29,943 nt of DNA. It comes from CAZCZZ01 sp964503335. Its GTDB lineage: Bacteria > Verrucomicrobiota > Kiritimatiellia > CAIVKH01. The stretch covers positions 1 through 29,943 of the forward strand of contig CAZCZZ010000051.1 in NCBI GenBank assembly GCA_964503335.1, written 5' to 3'. Position numbers and translations under genes: made by a program. Positions 16,872 through 24,183 of the stretch are shown here, in pieces (the stretch's first letter is position 1; every line of letters starts with the position of its first letter). The notes beneath the pieces were generated by a model, which worked only from the letters and a program-made list of their open reading frames with translations, made no database searches and was not told the DNA's origin.

Positions 16872-17621
16872 ATGTACAAGGGAAAGAAAGTGGTCGTGGT
16901 CATGCCGGCGTATAACGCGGCGTTGACACTGGAGAAGACCTACCAGGAAGTCATGGACCAGGGCGTGGTGGACCAGGTGATCCTGGTCGACGACGCGAGC
17001 CGGGACAAGACGGTCGATGTGGCCCGGAATCTCCCGGGCGTCATGGTCCACGTCCACGAGAAGAATCTCGGATACGGCGGCAACCAGAAAAGTTGCTACC
17101 GGCTCGCCCTCGAGGCGGGCGCCGACATCGTGATCATGGTCCACCCGGACTACCAGTACACGCCGCAGTTGATCCCGGCGATGGTGTCCATGATCGGCAA
17201 CGGATTGTATCACTGCGTCCTGGGCTCGCGCATCCTGGGAGGTGGCGCATTGGGAGGCGGAATGCCGGTATGGAAATACGTCTCGAATCGCGCTCTCACG
17301 TTCGTCTCGAACGTCCTCCACGGTGTGAAGCTCTCGGAGTACCACACGGGCTATCGGGCATTCTCGCGCGAGTTGATCGAGAAGCTGCCGCTCCAGGAGA
17401 ACTCGGATGACTTCGTGTTCGACAACCAGATGCTGGCCCAGATCATCTGGCGAGGCTATTTCATCGCCGAGGTGAGTTGCCCGACGAAGTACTTCGAGGA
17501 AGCGTCCTCGATCAACTTCAGCCGGAGCGTGAAGTACGGGTTGGGGTGCCTGCTCACGGCATTGCAGTACAGGCTCTGCAAGCTCGGAATCACGTCTTCG
17601 CCGCGGTATCCTCGCGCCTGA
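16872..17621 (+). CDS. Family 2 glycosyltransferase (dolichyl-phosphate-sugar synthase-like)
   Basis: This 249-residue soluble GT-A protein starts MYKGKKVVVVMPAYNA. DDAS is at residues 40-43, HPDYQY takes the place of the DxD segment, and GSRILGGG and HTGYRAFS are typical of the DPM1-like branch. It has no C-terminal membrane helices. The start is fixed by AAGGAGG at 16858-16864; the frame extends upstream only inside the preceding GT4 gene. Its last 32 bases overlap the end of a - strand GT87-like gene. GT87 enzymes use polyprenyl-phosphate sugars, which DPM1-like enzymes make, so a functional link is plausible. The acceptor is otherwise unknown. Confidence 0.88.
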   Translation: MYKGKKVVVVMPAYNAALTLEKTYQEVMDQGVVDQVILVDDASRDKTVDVARNLPGVMVHVHEKNLGYGGNQKSCYRLALEAGADIVIMVHPDYQYTPQLIPAMVSMIGNGLYHCVLGSRILGGGALGGGMPVWKYVSNRALTFVSNVLHGVKLSEYHTGYRAFSRELIEKLPLQENSDDFVFDNQMLAQIIWRGYFIAEVSCPTKYFEEASSINFSRSVKYGLGCLLTALQYRLCKLGITSSPRYPRA

Positions 17622-18816
17622 GGTTGCAGGCGTAGTAGATGAATAATCCCGCAAGGGAAAGGCGTCCTGCCCAGCGCAGCATCTGGAACACGGCATGATC
17701 CGTCCCGTAGACAGCGTCAGTCAGCGCGATTCCCAGCAGCAGGTAGGCAACAGCCAGCCAACGCGGTGCGACGGCTCCGGGTTGGAGGTATATGGCGGCG
17801 ATCGGAATGAGTGCGAGCGTGTAGTCGTATCGTTCGTGGTACGTCCAAAGCAGCGAGAAGAACGTGCAGAAAGCGACGAGTGCGGCCACCGGCGCACGAC
17901 GGTGAAGATGGCACCACAAGCCGCAGGCTCCGACGAACCCGAGGGTGATGGCCTGTCCCAGCGGCGCGTTGTCCAATCCCGCGCGGTTGATCAGCTCCTG
18001 GATCGTGTAAGCGCCTTGGAGCATATAGCGGGGAATTTCGGTCCATTGCTTCAGGAGAACCCAGGGTGGATCCCCGAGCCAGAGGGATACGACGAGCGTG
18101 GCTGCGAGATGCAAGGTGCCGGCGACGAGGAATGGAATCCAGCGCCGTTTGACGAGTGGCACGAAGAGAAAAGGCAGGGTCAGGGACGGTTTGATCAGCG
18201 CCAGCGCCAGCAGGACCCCGGACAGGTAGGGGCGCTTAGCCATGGTCTGGATCGAGAGGATGAGAAACACCATGACCAGAAACACGAACTGGCTTGTTCG
18301 CACGACTTCGTGAACGGGTGGCCAGAGCAGAATGATGGCAAGGGCTGCGATTGGATCGCGTCGGCTTCCGAGAAGTCGCAGCAGCAGCAGGAAGGCTGCT
18401 GCGTTGACGATAAGCCAGGCGGGGAGGACTGTATGCGACGGGACGAATCCGACCGTCAAGGCGATCGGGAGAAGCGCGGAAGGCGGGTAGGTCGCAGTCG
18501 GCGGACCAAGGTCGCTGCGGATGCCTTCAACCCCATCCGTCTGGAGATTCGGATGCACTTCGTAGATGACGAGATCCTTGAGTCGAAAGCGGGTGGGGCC
18601 GTGCGATGTGCCGTAGTTGAGATAGAGGGTTTCGTAGCTAAGCCGCCACGGATTGACGTGTTCGAGCAGGTACTGCGACGACGTCCACTGACGCATCACG
18701 TCCGAGTCCCAGCCGGCGTTGAGTGCATAGCGCGCACTCGCAATCATCCAGGCTGCTCCGGCGGCTATCAATATGGACAGCAACAGGTTCCGCATGTTGT
18801 CGGGCGTCTTGTGCAT
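17590..18816 (-). CDS. GT87/DUF2029-like integral membrane glycosyltransferase
   Basis: This is the only - strand gene. It encodes 408 residues with about ten membrane segments. The first extracytoplasmic loop has WDSDV (Asp37, Asp39), the acidic pair expected of GT-C enzymes. The repeated short hydrophobic blocks, a conserved Lys-Pro in the ALIKPSL segment and the overall length fit the DUF2029/GT87 family, whose characterised members use polyprenyl-phosphomannose. A second possible start is the ATG at codon 8. Neither has a good ribosome site. Its 3' end overlaps the GT2 gene by 32 bases tail to tail, with no terminator between them. The opposite strand is open over a long stretch here but reads as charged low-order protein, so I take this strand as real. 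Confidence 0.85.
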   Translation of the reverse strand: MHKTPDNMRNLLLSILIAAGAAWMIASARYALNAGWDSDVMRQWTSSQYLLEHVNPWRLSYETLYLNYGTSHGPTRFRLKDLVIYEVHPNLQTDGVEGIRSDLGPPTATYPPSALLPIALTVGFVPSHTVLPAWLIVNAAAFLLLLRLLGSRRDPIAALAIILLWPPVHEVVRTSQFVFLVMVFLILSIQTMAKRPYLSGVLLALALIKPSLTLPFLFVPLVKRRWIPFLVAGTLHLAATLVVSLWLGDPPWVLLKQWTEIPRYMLQGAYTIQELINRAGLDNAPLGQAITLGFVGACGLWCHLHRRAPVAALVAFCTFFSLLWTYHERYDYTLALIPIAAIYLQPGAVAPRWLAVAYLLLGIALTDAVYGTDHAVFQMLRWAGRLSLAGLFIYYACNLRREDTAAKT

Positions 18817-18871
18817 GGGAATCAGGATGCGATGGTGAGCGAGGTGCGGCGAAACATCAATCCCAACATCC

Positions 18872-18900
18872 TTGACGTAGTTCCGGGGTGGTCCTAGTAT
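18872..18900 (+). promoter_or_regulatory. Sigma-70-like promoter of the export/sugar operon
   Basis: TTGACG at 18872-18877 and TAGTAT at 18895-18900 are separated by exactly 17 bases. They match five and four of six consensus bases. Transcription would start near 18907 and read right into the ABC exporter operon, with a leader of about 185 bases before the ATG at 19092. It is the best promoter-like signal I could find by eye in the only long gap. Confidence 0.55.
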
Positions 18901-18922
18901 CGTTTAGAAATTTGTAAACGAT
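18899..18922. promoter_or_regulatory. 24 bp near-perfect palindrome, probable operator
   Basis: ATCGTTTA (18899-18906) and TAAACGAT (18915-18922) are exact reverse complements. The centre GAAATTTG contains the palindrome AAATTT, so only one opposed pair (G/G) breaks symmetry over 24 bases. The site covers the last two bases of the -10 box and the expected start of the + promoter. That is where a repressor dimer would block transcription. The element is AT-rich in a GC-rich surrounding. No regulator gene is present in the window. Confidence 0.55.
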
Positions 18923-18939
18923 CTAAAGGATCGATGCAA
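18911..18939 (-). promoter_or_regulatory. Weak possible divergent promoter for the GT87-like gene
   Basis: Read on the - strand, TTGCAT (18939-18934) and TACAAA (18916-18911) are spaced by 17 bases. They match three and four of six consensus bases. The start site would fall inside the same palindrome, giving an 88-base leader to the GT87-like gene. The match is weak and may be chance. Confidence 0.22.
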
Positions 18940-18948
18940 CCCGGTTGC
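18919..18948. repeat. Two further short dyads in the leader
   Basis: CGATC (18919-18923) pairs with GATCG (18929-18933) across five bases. GCAACC (18936-18941) pairs with GGTTGC (18943-18948) across one base. Both follow directly on the 24 bp palindrome and would lie at the 5' end of a transcript from the + promoter. They could be extra protein-binding half-sites or parts of leader RNA structure. Confidence 0.35.
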
Positions 18949-19091
18949 GAGTGCCGGATTGTTGGTGATGGTGTGGGTGGTGTTGTTGCGGTTGAATTCA
19001 GGTCTGCTCAGGTGCGACGGCTATCCGTTTATGCAGTCAATGGGGTGGTGGGTTCCAGTGGGAATCGACCGGAGCGAAGCTTTCTCCTGCG
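18949..19091 (+). other. Untranslated leader with a G/T-rich stretch
   Basis: This is the rest of the intergenic gap upstream of the exporter gene. From 18956 to 18994, 36 of 39 bases are G or T, with a single C. The RNA would be G/U-rich and could form wobble pairs or a two-tier G-quadruplex. There is no clear ribosome site at the usual distance from the ATG at 19092; GGAG at 19071-19074 is 17 bases away. I see no small gene or known riboswitch. Confidence 0.4.
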
Positions 19092-19967
19092 ATGAGTACG
19101 GACAACATCACAGTCTATGACGGCACCTCGCGCGAGCGCATTGCGCTATCCGCGTGGAAGCAGATGTTCCGTGAGTTGTGGGACAGCCGCGAACTGATCC
19201 ACAGGCTCGTAGGGCGGAACTTCGCAGGCCAGTTCCGCCAGTCGTTTCTCGGCTACATCTGGATGGTCCTGCCTCCGATTGCGACGACTCTGATCTTCAC
19301 CTTGTTGAAGCAGGCGAACGTCATGACGATCCCCATGCCGGAAGGGTCGATGCCCTACACGTTGTTCGTTCTCGTCGGGACCACGATTTGGGGGCTTTTT
19401 ACCCAGACCACCATGATGGCAACGAACAGCATCGCGTCGGCCGGATCGCTTGTCTCCAAGATCTATTTTCCCCGCGAAGTCCTGGTCCTGAGCTCAGTCG
19501 GCAACGCCGTGATCAACGTACTCGCCCGGCTCATCGTCGTGGCCATCACATTCGTGCTGCTCGGCTATGCGCCGCATTGGCAGGTGATCTTCCTGCCTGT
19601 TTACCTGATTCCGCTGCTCGCCTTTGCCGTGGGTCTCGGGATGGTCTTCGCGACACTCAATACGATGATGCATGACGTGGGCAGGATGCTCGATTTCTTC
19701 TTCCAGTTCGGCCTGTTCCTCGCGCCGACCGTGTATCCGACACCGTCCAACGCCAGCATCATGGGCCACTGGCAGCACCTCATCTACGTTGTCCACACCA
19801 TCAACCCCGTCTCGCACTTCATGTACGCCGCCCAGCAGTTGATCGAGACGGGAAGCATGGCTCCATCCGTGGGCTTCCAGATATCGTCCGTGATCAGCTT
19901 CCTCGTCCTGGCGATGGGGTGGCGCTTCTTCCACGTATGCGAACCTTTGCTGGCGGAGCGACTTTGA
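19092..19967 (+). CDS. wzm: ABC-2 type polysaccharide exporter, permease subunit (Wzm-like)
   Basis: This 291-residue membrane protein has six helices after a cytoplasmic N-terminal amphipathic part. The family motif FRQSFLGYIWMVLPP precedes the first helix, and KIYFPREV in the loop after helix two is typical of polysaccharide/polyol-phosphate ABC-2 permeases. It should form a homodimer with the ATPase encoded next and move a lipid-linked glycan across the cytoplasmic membrane. It is the first gene after the promoter and palindrome and overlaps the ATPase gene by 4 bases if that gene starts at TTG 19964. The family is secure. Confidence 0.93.
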   Translation: MSTDNITVYDGTSRERIALSAWKQMFRELWDSRELIHRLVGRNFAGQFRQSFLGYIWMVLPPIATTLIFTLLKQANVMTIPMPEGSMPYTLFVLVGTTIWGLFTQTTMMATNSIASAGSLVSKIYFPREVLVLSSVGNAVINVLARLIVVAITFVLLGYAPHWQVIFLPVYLIPLLAFAVGLGMVFATLNTMMHDVGRMLDFFFQFGLFLAPTVYPTPSNASIMGHWQHLIYVVHTINPVSHFMYAAQQLIETGSMAPSVGFQISSVISFLVLAMGWRFFHVCEPLLAERL

Positions 19968-21322
19968 GCGACCACGACATAGCGCTGAAGGTGCAGAACC
20001 TCAGCAAGAAGTTTGCGCGTTCCCTCAAGCGGCAGATGCTCTACGGCCTGCACGACGTTGCGCGCGCGGCTTTGATCCCACACCGCTTCCGGTCGCCCCA
20101 TCTTGCGGGACGTCTTTCGGACGAAAAGACGAATCCGACGGCTCCGCCTGCTGAAACCGGCTTGATCGCGGGGCAGGGACTCCGGCCCACCGAATTCTGG
20201 GCTCTCCAGGACGTGACGTTCGAGCATCGCCGCGGCGAATGCCTCGGAGTGATTGGCCACAACGGCGCCGGCAAGAGCACGCTCTTCTCGATCCTCAGCG
20301 GCATCTATGGTCCCACATCGGGCCGCGTCGAGATTCGCGGCCGCTTACAGGCCTTGATCGCGCTGGGCGCGGGATTCCATCCCAGCCTCACTGGACGCGA
20401 AAACATCTACATCAATGCCTCGATCCTTGGTCTCAGGACCCGCGAGATCGATGCGATGCTGGAGGACATCATCGACTTCTCGGAGGTCGGCGACTTCATC
20501 GACATGCCTGTGAAGAACTACTCTTCGGGCATGATGGTCCGCCTCGGCTTCAGCGTGGCGATCAACCTGAAACCCGACGTGCTGCTGGTGGACGAAGTGT
20601 TGGCGGTGGGCGATATCAGCTTCCAGAACAAGAGCTTCGCGAAGATGAAGGCCCTGATTACATCCGGTGTGCCGGTCCTGTTCGTCTCACACTGGCCCCA
20701 GGCGGTTGAGGTTGTGGCCTCGCGCGTCCTCTGGCTCGACCACGGAAAGGTGCGTGGCCTGGGTGAGACCAAGGTGATGCTGCGCGAATATATCGAGTTC
20801 ATGAACGAACTGGACCGCGCGAAGGTGAAGGGCGGCTCCAGCGGCCTGTTCCCGATCAAGATTACCGACGCCCGCCTGCTCGATCCCTCCGGTGCGTCTG
20901 TGAAGAAGGTGCGTTCCGGTCAGGATCTGCGGTTGGTATTCCGGTACGAGTGCACGCAGCCCGTGTCGGCGCCGTACTTCTCCCTGCGACTCCGCAGGCC
21001 CGGGTCGGCATCCTCCGATTTCGCATCCTGCTGCATGCTCGACGATGGGATCGAATGGGATATCAAGCCGGGCGAGGGGACGGTCGAGTGTGTGCTCAAG
21101 GCGCCGGCGCTGGCTCCTGGCCCGTACGAGGTCAAGTGCGGCATTCGTAGAACGGCCACGATGACGGTCGGCCAGTCCGAGTACCAGGACTTCTTCACGG
21201 CTCTGGATTTCACGGTCGATTCCCGTCCTGCCGACCTGGGCCTCCCCGGTCTCATGGAAACGTTTGCCGCGCAGGGCGCGTGTTCACCTGTCCTGATTCC
21301 CCACACGTGGACGAAGTCATGA
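19964..21322 (+). CDS. wzt: ABC polysaccharide exporter, ATPase with C-terminal cargo-binding domain (Wzt-like)
   Basis: This 452-residue protein has the Walker A motif GHNGAGKST at residues 98-106, the signature YSSGM at about 186-190, Walker B ending in Asp210-Glu211, and the switch His243 in SHW. About 45 extra residues lie between the first strand and FWALQDV, as is common in this branch. The C-terminal part from about residue 285 is a beta-rich Wzt_C-like domain. In known examples it binds the non-reducing end of the glycan and makes export selective. The start is taken as TTG 19964 in TTGA overlap with the permease, with GGAG five bases upstream; ATG 19937 is the alternative. It pairs with the Wzm-like protein. 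Confidence 0.92.
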   Translation: MSDHDIALKVQNLSKKFARSLKRQMLYGLHDVARAALIPHRFRSPHLAGRLSDEKTNPTAPPAETGLIAGQGLRPTEFWALQDVTFEHRRGECLGVIGHNGAGKSTLFSILSGIYGPTSGRVEIRGRLQALIALGAGFHPSLTGRENIYINASILGLRTREIDAMLEDIIDFSEVGDFIDMPVKNYSSGMMVRLGFSVAINLKPDVLLVDEVLAVGDISFQNKSFAKMKALITSGVPVLFVSHWPQAVEVVASRVLWLDHGKVRGLGETKVMLREYIEFMNELDRAKVKGGSSGLFPIKITDARLLDPSGASVKKVRSGQDLRLVFRYECTQPVSAPYFSLRLRRPGSASSDFASCCMLDDGIEWDIKPGEGTVECVLKAPALAPGPYEVKCGIRRTATMTVGQSEYQDFFTALDFTVDSRPADLGLPGLMETFAAQGACSPVLIPHTWTKS

Positions 21323-22014
21323 TCGTCGCTGTTATCCAGGCGAGAATGTCGTCGGCGCGTTTGCCCGGCAAAGTGATCATGCCGCTGAACGGCAAGCCGC
21401 TTCTGCACTACGCCGTGGAAGCCGTTTCGCACGCCTCGCGGGTCGGACGCGTGGTCGTGGCGACATCCGCTCGCGATGATGATTCTCCCGTTGCCGCCCT
21501 GTGCCAGCGACTGGGCGTCGCCTGCGTTCGCGGTCCCCTTGATGATGTCGCCGCGCGATTCCTCGCCGTCTTTGACGCGCATCCGGCATCCGGCTACGTC
21601 CGCATTAACGGCGACAGTCCGGTAATCGACCCGTCTGTGATCGACCTCGTGGTGGCCCGGTTCGAGAAGGATCGGCCCGACCTTGCGACGAACGTATTTC
21701 CCCGTTCCTTTCCGAAGGGGATGTCGGTCGAGGTCCTCGATCCAACCGCATACCGCGCGGCTTATCCACGGTTTGTCGAGACAGCGGACAAGGAGCATGT
21801 GACCCGCTATCACTACTATCATCCGGATGAGTTCCGGATTGCGAACGTGGAGTCCGGTTCTGACGCAGGTGCGCATGACTTCACCATAGATTTTCCGGAA
21901 CAAGCCGTGGCGATGGAAGCCCTGCTGCGCAGGATGACCAAGCCGTCTTGGAGTTATGGCTGGCGGGAACTAGTGGCCCTGCGCGCGGAAGCCGGAGCAT
22001 CGGCCGGGTCATGA
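21319..22014 (+). CDS. spsF: SpsF-like cytidylyltransferase (CMP-sugar activation)
   Basis: This 231-residue nucleotidyltransferase starts MIVAVIQARMSS. The N-terminal QARMSSxRLPGK signature (residues 7-18) and NGDSP in the middle are those of the SpsF branch of acylneuraminate/KDO cytidylyltransferases. FPRSFPKGMSVEV is also typical of SpsF. The likely reaction joins CMP from CTP to the anomeric carbon of a nonulosonic acid made by the NeuB-like enzyme encoded further on. The ATG overlaps the Wzt stop in ATGA. The sugar could also be another 2-keto acid sugar. Confidence 0.85.
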   Translation: MIVAVIQARMSSARLPGKVIMPLNGKPLLHYAVEAVSHASRVGRVVVATSARDDDSPVAALCQRLGVACVRGPLDDVAARFLAVFDAHPASGYVRINGDSPVIDPSVIDLVVARFEKDRPDLATNVFPRSFPKGMSVEVLDPTAYRAAYPRFVETADKEHVTRYHYYHPDEFRIANVESGSDAGAHDFTIDFPEQAVAMEALLRRMTKPSWSYGWRELVALRAEAGASAGS

Positions 22015-23018
22015 AGCGGTCCCTTCGCGCTGGAATCATCGGCCTGGGCGTGGGCGAGCAGCACATCGAAGGCTATCAGCGACACAAGGATTGCCGCGTC
22101 GTGGCGCTCTGCGATTTGGATGATTCAAAGCGGGCCGCGGCGCGCGAGAAGTACCCCGACATGCGTATTGTGGCGGAGGCTGAGGAAATCCTGCGCGATC
22201 CTGAAATCGATGTGGTTTCGATTGCAAGCTATGACAATCACCATGCCGAGCAGGCGGAACTCGGCATCGAACACGGCAAGCACCTCTTCGTGGAGAAGCC
22301 GATCTGTCTACATCCGGAGGAGGCGCGCCGTATACGGTCCGCGCTCCGACGACACCCGGGCATCCGAATCTCATCCAATCTTATCCTCCGGCGCAGTCCG
22401 CGTTTTCGCTGGCTGCGGGAAGAAATCGACAGGGGTCGCTTCGGAAAGCTCTACTACCTGGAAGCGGACTACGATTACGGGCGGGTCCACAAGATCATCG
22501 ACGGCTGGCGCGGCAAGCTCGAGTACTACTCGCCATTTCTCGGTGGCGGCGTCCACATGGTGGACCTGCTGCAGTGGCTGAGCAGCGACGAGGTGGTCGA
22601 GGTGACCGCGTACGGGAACCACATAGCGACCGAGGGTACGGGGTTCCGGTTCGATGACATGGTGGCCGCGCTCTTTCGTTTCCGAAGCGGGATGATCGCG
22701 AAAGTCACCGCGAATTTCGGATGCGTCCATCCTCACCATCATCGCGTCGCCGTATTCGGCACGGAGGCCACGTTCTTCAACGGAGTCGAGCGGGGAGAGC
22801 TTCACACCTCCCGTGAAAAGGGCGCGAAGCCGGAGCCGGTGACATTGGATTACCCCGGCTATCACAAGGGTGACTTGATCCACGGCTTCGTGGCGTCGAT
22901 TCTCGACGGAGTTCCGCAGGAAATCGGAACGGATGACGTATTCCGGTCGCTGTCTGTCTGCTTCGCGGTGGAAGCGTCGAAGAAGGACGGAAAACCGGTG
23001 AAGGTGGATTACATTTAG
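22011..23018 (+). CDS. Gfo/Idh/MocA family NAD(P)-dependent sugar oxidoreductase
   Basis: This 335-residue two-domain oxidoreductase has the N-terminal Rossmann motif GIIGLGVGEQH and the catalytic Lys96 in VEKPICL. The C-terminal alpha/beta domain follows, with GGGVHMVDLL supplying the conserved His/Asp region. It overlaps the SpsF-like stop in ATGA. It precedes a DegT aminotransferase, an order also seen where oxidation of a sugar hydroxyl to a ketone is followed by transamination, as with WbpB/WbpE. It may create a 3-keto sugar here, or it may act on another ring position. The family is secure; the substrate is open. Confidence 0.88.
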   Translation: MKRSLRAGIIGLGVGEQHIEGYQRHKDCRVVALCDLDDSKRAAAREKYPDMRIVAEAEEILRDPEIDVVSIASYDNHHAEQAELGIEHGKHLFVEKPICLHPEEARRIRSALRRHPGIRISSNLILRRSPRFRWLREEIDRGRFGKLYYLEADYDYGRVHKIIDGWRGKLEYYSPFLGGGVHMVDLLQWLSSDEVVEVTAYGNHIATEGTGFRFDDMVAALFRFRSGMIAKVTANFGCVHPHHHRVAVFGTEATFFNGVERGELHTSREKGAKPEPVTLDYPGYHKGDLIHGFVASILDGVPQEIGTDDVFRSLSVCFAVEASKKDGKPVKVDYI

Positions 23019-23025
23019 AAAGGAG
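23019..23025 (+). promoter_or_regulatory. Shine-Dalgarno deciding the GTG start of the aminotransferase
   Basis: AAAGGAG directly after the previous stop lies six bases before the GTG at 23032. It supports GTG as the true start. Confidence 0.75.
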
Positions 23026-23031
23026 CCGCAC

Positions 23032-24183
23032 GTGGCAAGGACGATAGCGTTTGGAAAGCCGATCATCGGCGACGAGGAGAAGAAGGCGGTCTGTGCCGTG
23101 ATGGACACGGGGTTGCTCGTGCATGGCCCGCAGATCAAGGAGTTTGAAGCGCTCTTTGCCCGCTTTACGGGTTCGCCCCATGCGGTTGGCGTGGCCAATT
23201 GCACCGCCGGTTTGCACCTCTGCTATTTCGCGATGGGTATCGGGGCCGGGCACGAAGTGATTGTCCCGGCGATGACGCACACGGCGACAGCGCACGCGGT
23301 CGAGCTCGCCGGCGCGAAGGCTGTTTTCGTGGACGCGGAAACGAAGACCGGCAACATCGATATCGACCAGATCGAGGCGGCGATCACGCCGCGGACCAAG
23401 GCGATATCGATCGTTCACTTCCTGGGCATGCCGGCGGATATGGTGCGGATCAATGCCATTGCAAAGAAGCATGGCCTCAAAGTTATCGAGGACTGCGCGC
23501 TCGCGGTCGGCAGCTATGTGGACGGCACGCATTGCGGGCTCTTCGGCGATGCGGGATCGTACTCGTTCTATCCCGTGAAGCACATGACCACGGCCGAGGG
23601 TGGCATGGTGACGACCCGCGATGCGGCGCTTGCGGCGAAGCTGCATCATGTGAGGGCATTCGGCGTCGATCGTCATCAGACGGAGCGAACGATTCCCGGC
23701 GAGTACGATGTCACCGCGCTGGGATTCAATTACCGCATGAGCGAGGTGCATGCCGCGATCGGGATTGTCCAGATGGGCCGACTCCCGGGCATTCTCTCGA
23801 AGCGGAAGGCGAACTATGATCGCATAACCTCGGGATTGCGGAAGATTCCAGAGATCGAGTTGCTGGAATCAACCGGTGGACGATTCCAGAGCAGCTACTA
23901 CTGCCAGAGCATCATCCTGAATCCCGCGCTCGCCGCAAAACGCTTTGAGATCATCAAGGACCTCAAGTCGCAGGGCGTGGGCACAAGCATCTATTACCCG
24001 AAACCCGTGCCGCACATGAGCTACTACAAGGGTAAGTATGGACACGGAGAAACGTCGTTTCCGAACGCAGCGCGAATCAGCTATCGCTCGATCGCCCTGT
24101 CGGTGGGACCGCATCTGAATGAAGAAGACATGGACTACACGGTCGACGCATTGAAGACCGCGATCGGGAGGAACAAGGTATGA
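23032..24183 (+). CDS. DegT/DnrJ/EryC1/StrS family PLP-dependent sugar aminotransferase
   Basis: This 383-residue fold-type I aminotransferase has the cofactor-ring Asp154 in IEDCALAVG and the Schiff-base Lys183 in FYPVKHM. GFNYRMSEVHAAIG is a typical family segment in the second half. It transfers an amino group, usually from glutamate, to a keto-sugar nucleotide. It lies between the oxidoreductase and an SDR, and two genes on is a WecD-like N-acetyltransferase that could acetylate the product. The GTG start is supported by AAAGGAG six bases upstream. The stop overlaps the next gene in ATGA. In B. subtilis SpsC has the corresponding place in the sps cluster. Confidence 0.92.
   Translation: MARTIAFGKPIIGDEEKKAVCAVMDTGLLVHGPQIKEFEALFARFTGSPHAVGVANCTAGLHLCYFAMGIGAGHEVIVPAMTHTATAHAVELAGAKAVFVDAETKTGNIDIDQIEAAITPRTKAISIVHFLGMPADMVRINAIAKKHGLKVIEDCALAVGSYVDGTHCGLFGDAGSYSFYPVKHMTTAEGGMVTTRDAALAAKLHHVRAFGVDRHQTERTIPGEYDVTALGFNYRMSEVHAAIGIVQMGRLPGILSKRKANYDRITSGLRKIPEIELLESTGGRFQSSYYCQSIILNPALAAKRFEIIKDLKSQGVGTSIYYPKPVPHMSYYKGKYGHGETSFPNAARISYRSIALSVGPHLNEEDMDYTVDALKTAIGRNKV

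Noticed and set aside
17695..18897. 400-codon open frame on the + strand over the GT87-like gene
   Set aside because: The product is highly charged and lacks any domain, while the - strand gives a regular polytopic membrane protein.
19071..19087. GGAG...CTCC hairpin just before the permease start
   Set aside because: Only four base pairs with a nine-base loop; too weak to claim control of translation.
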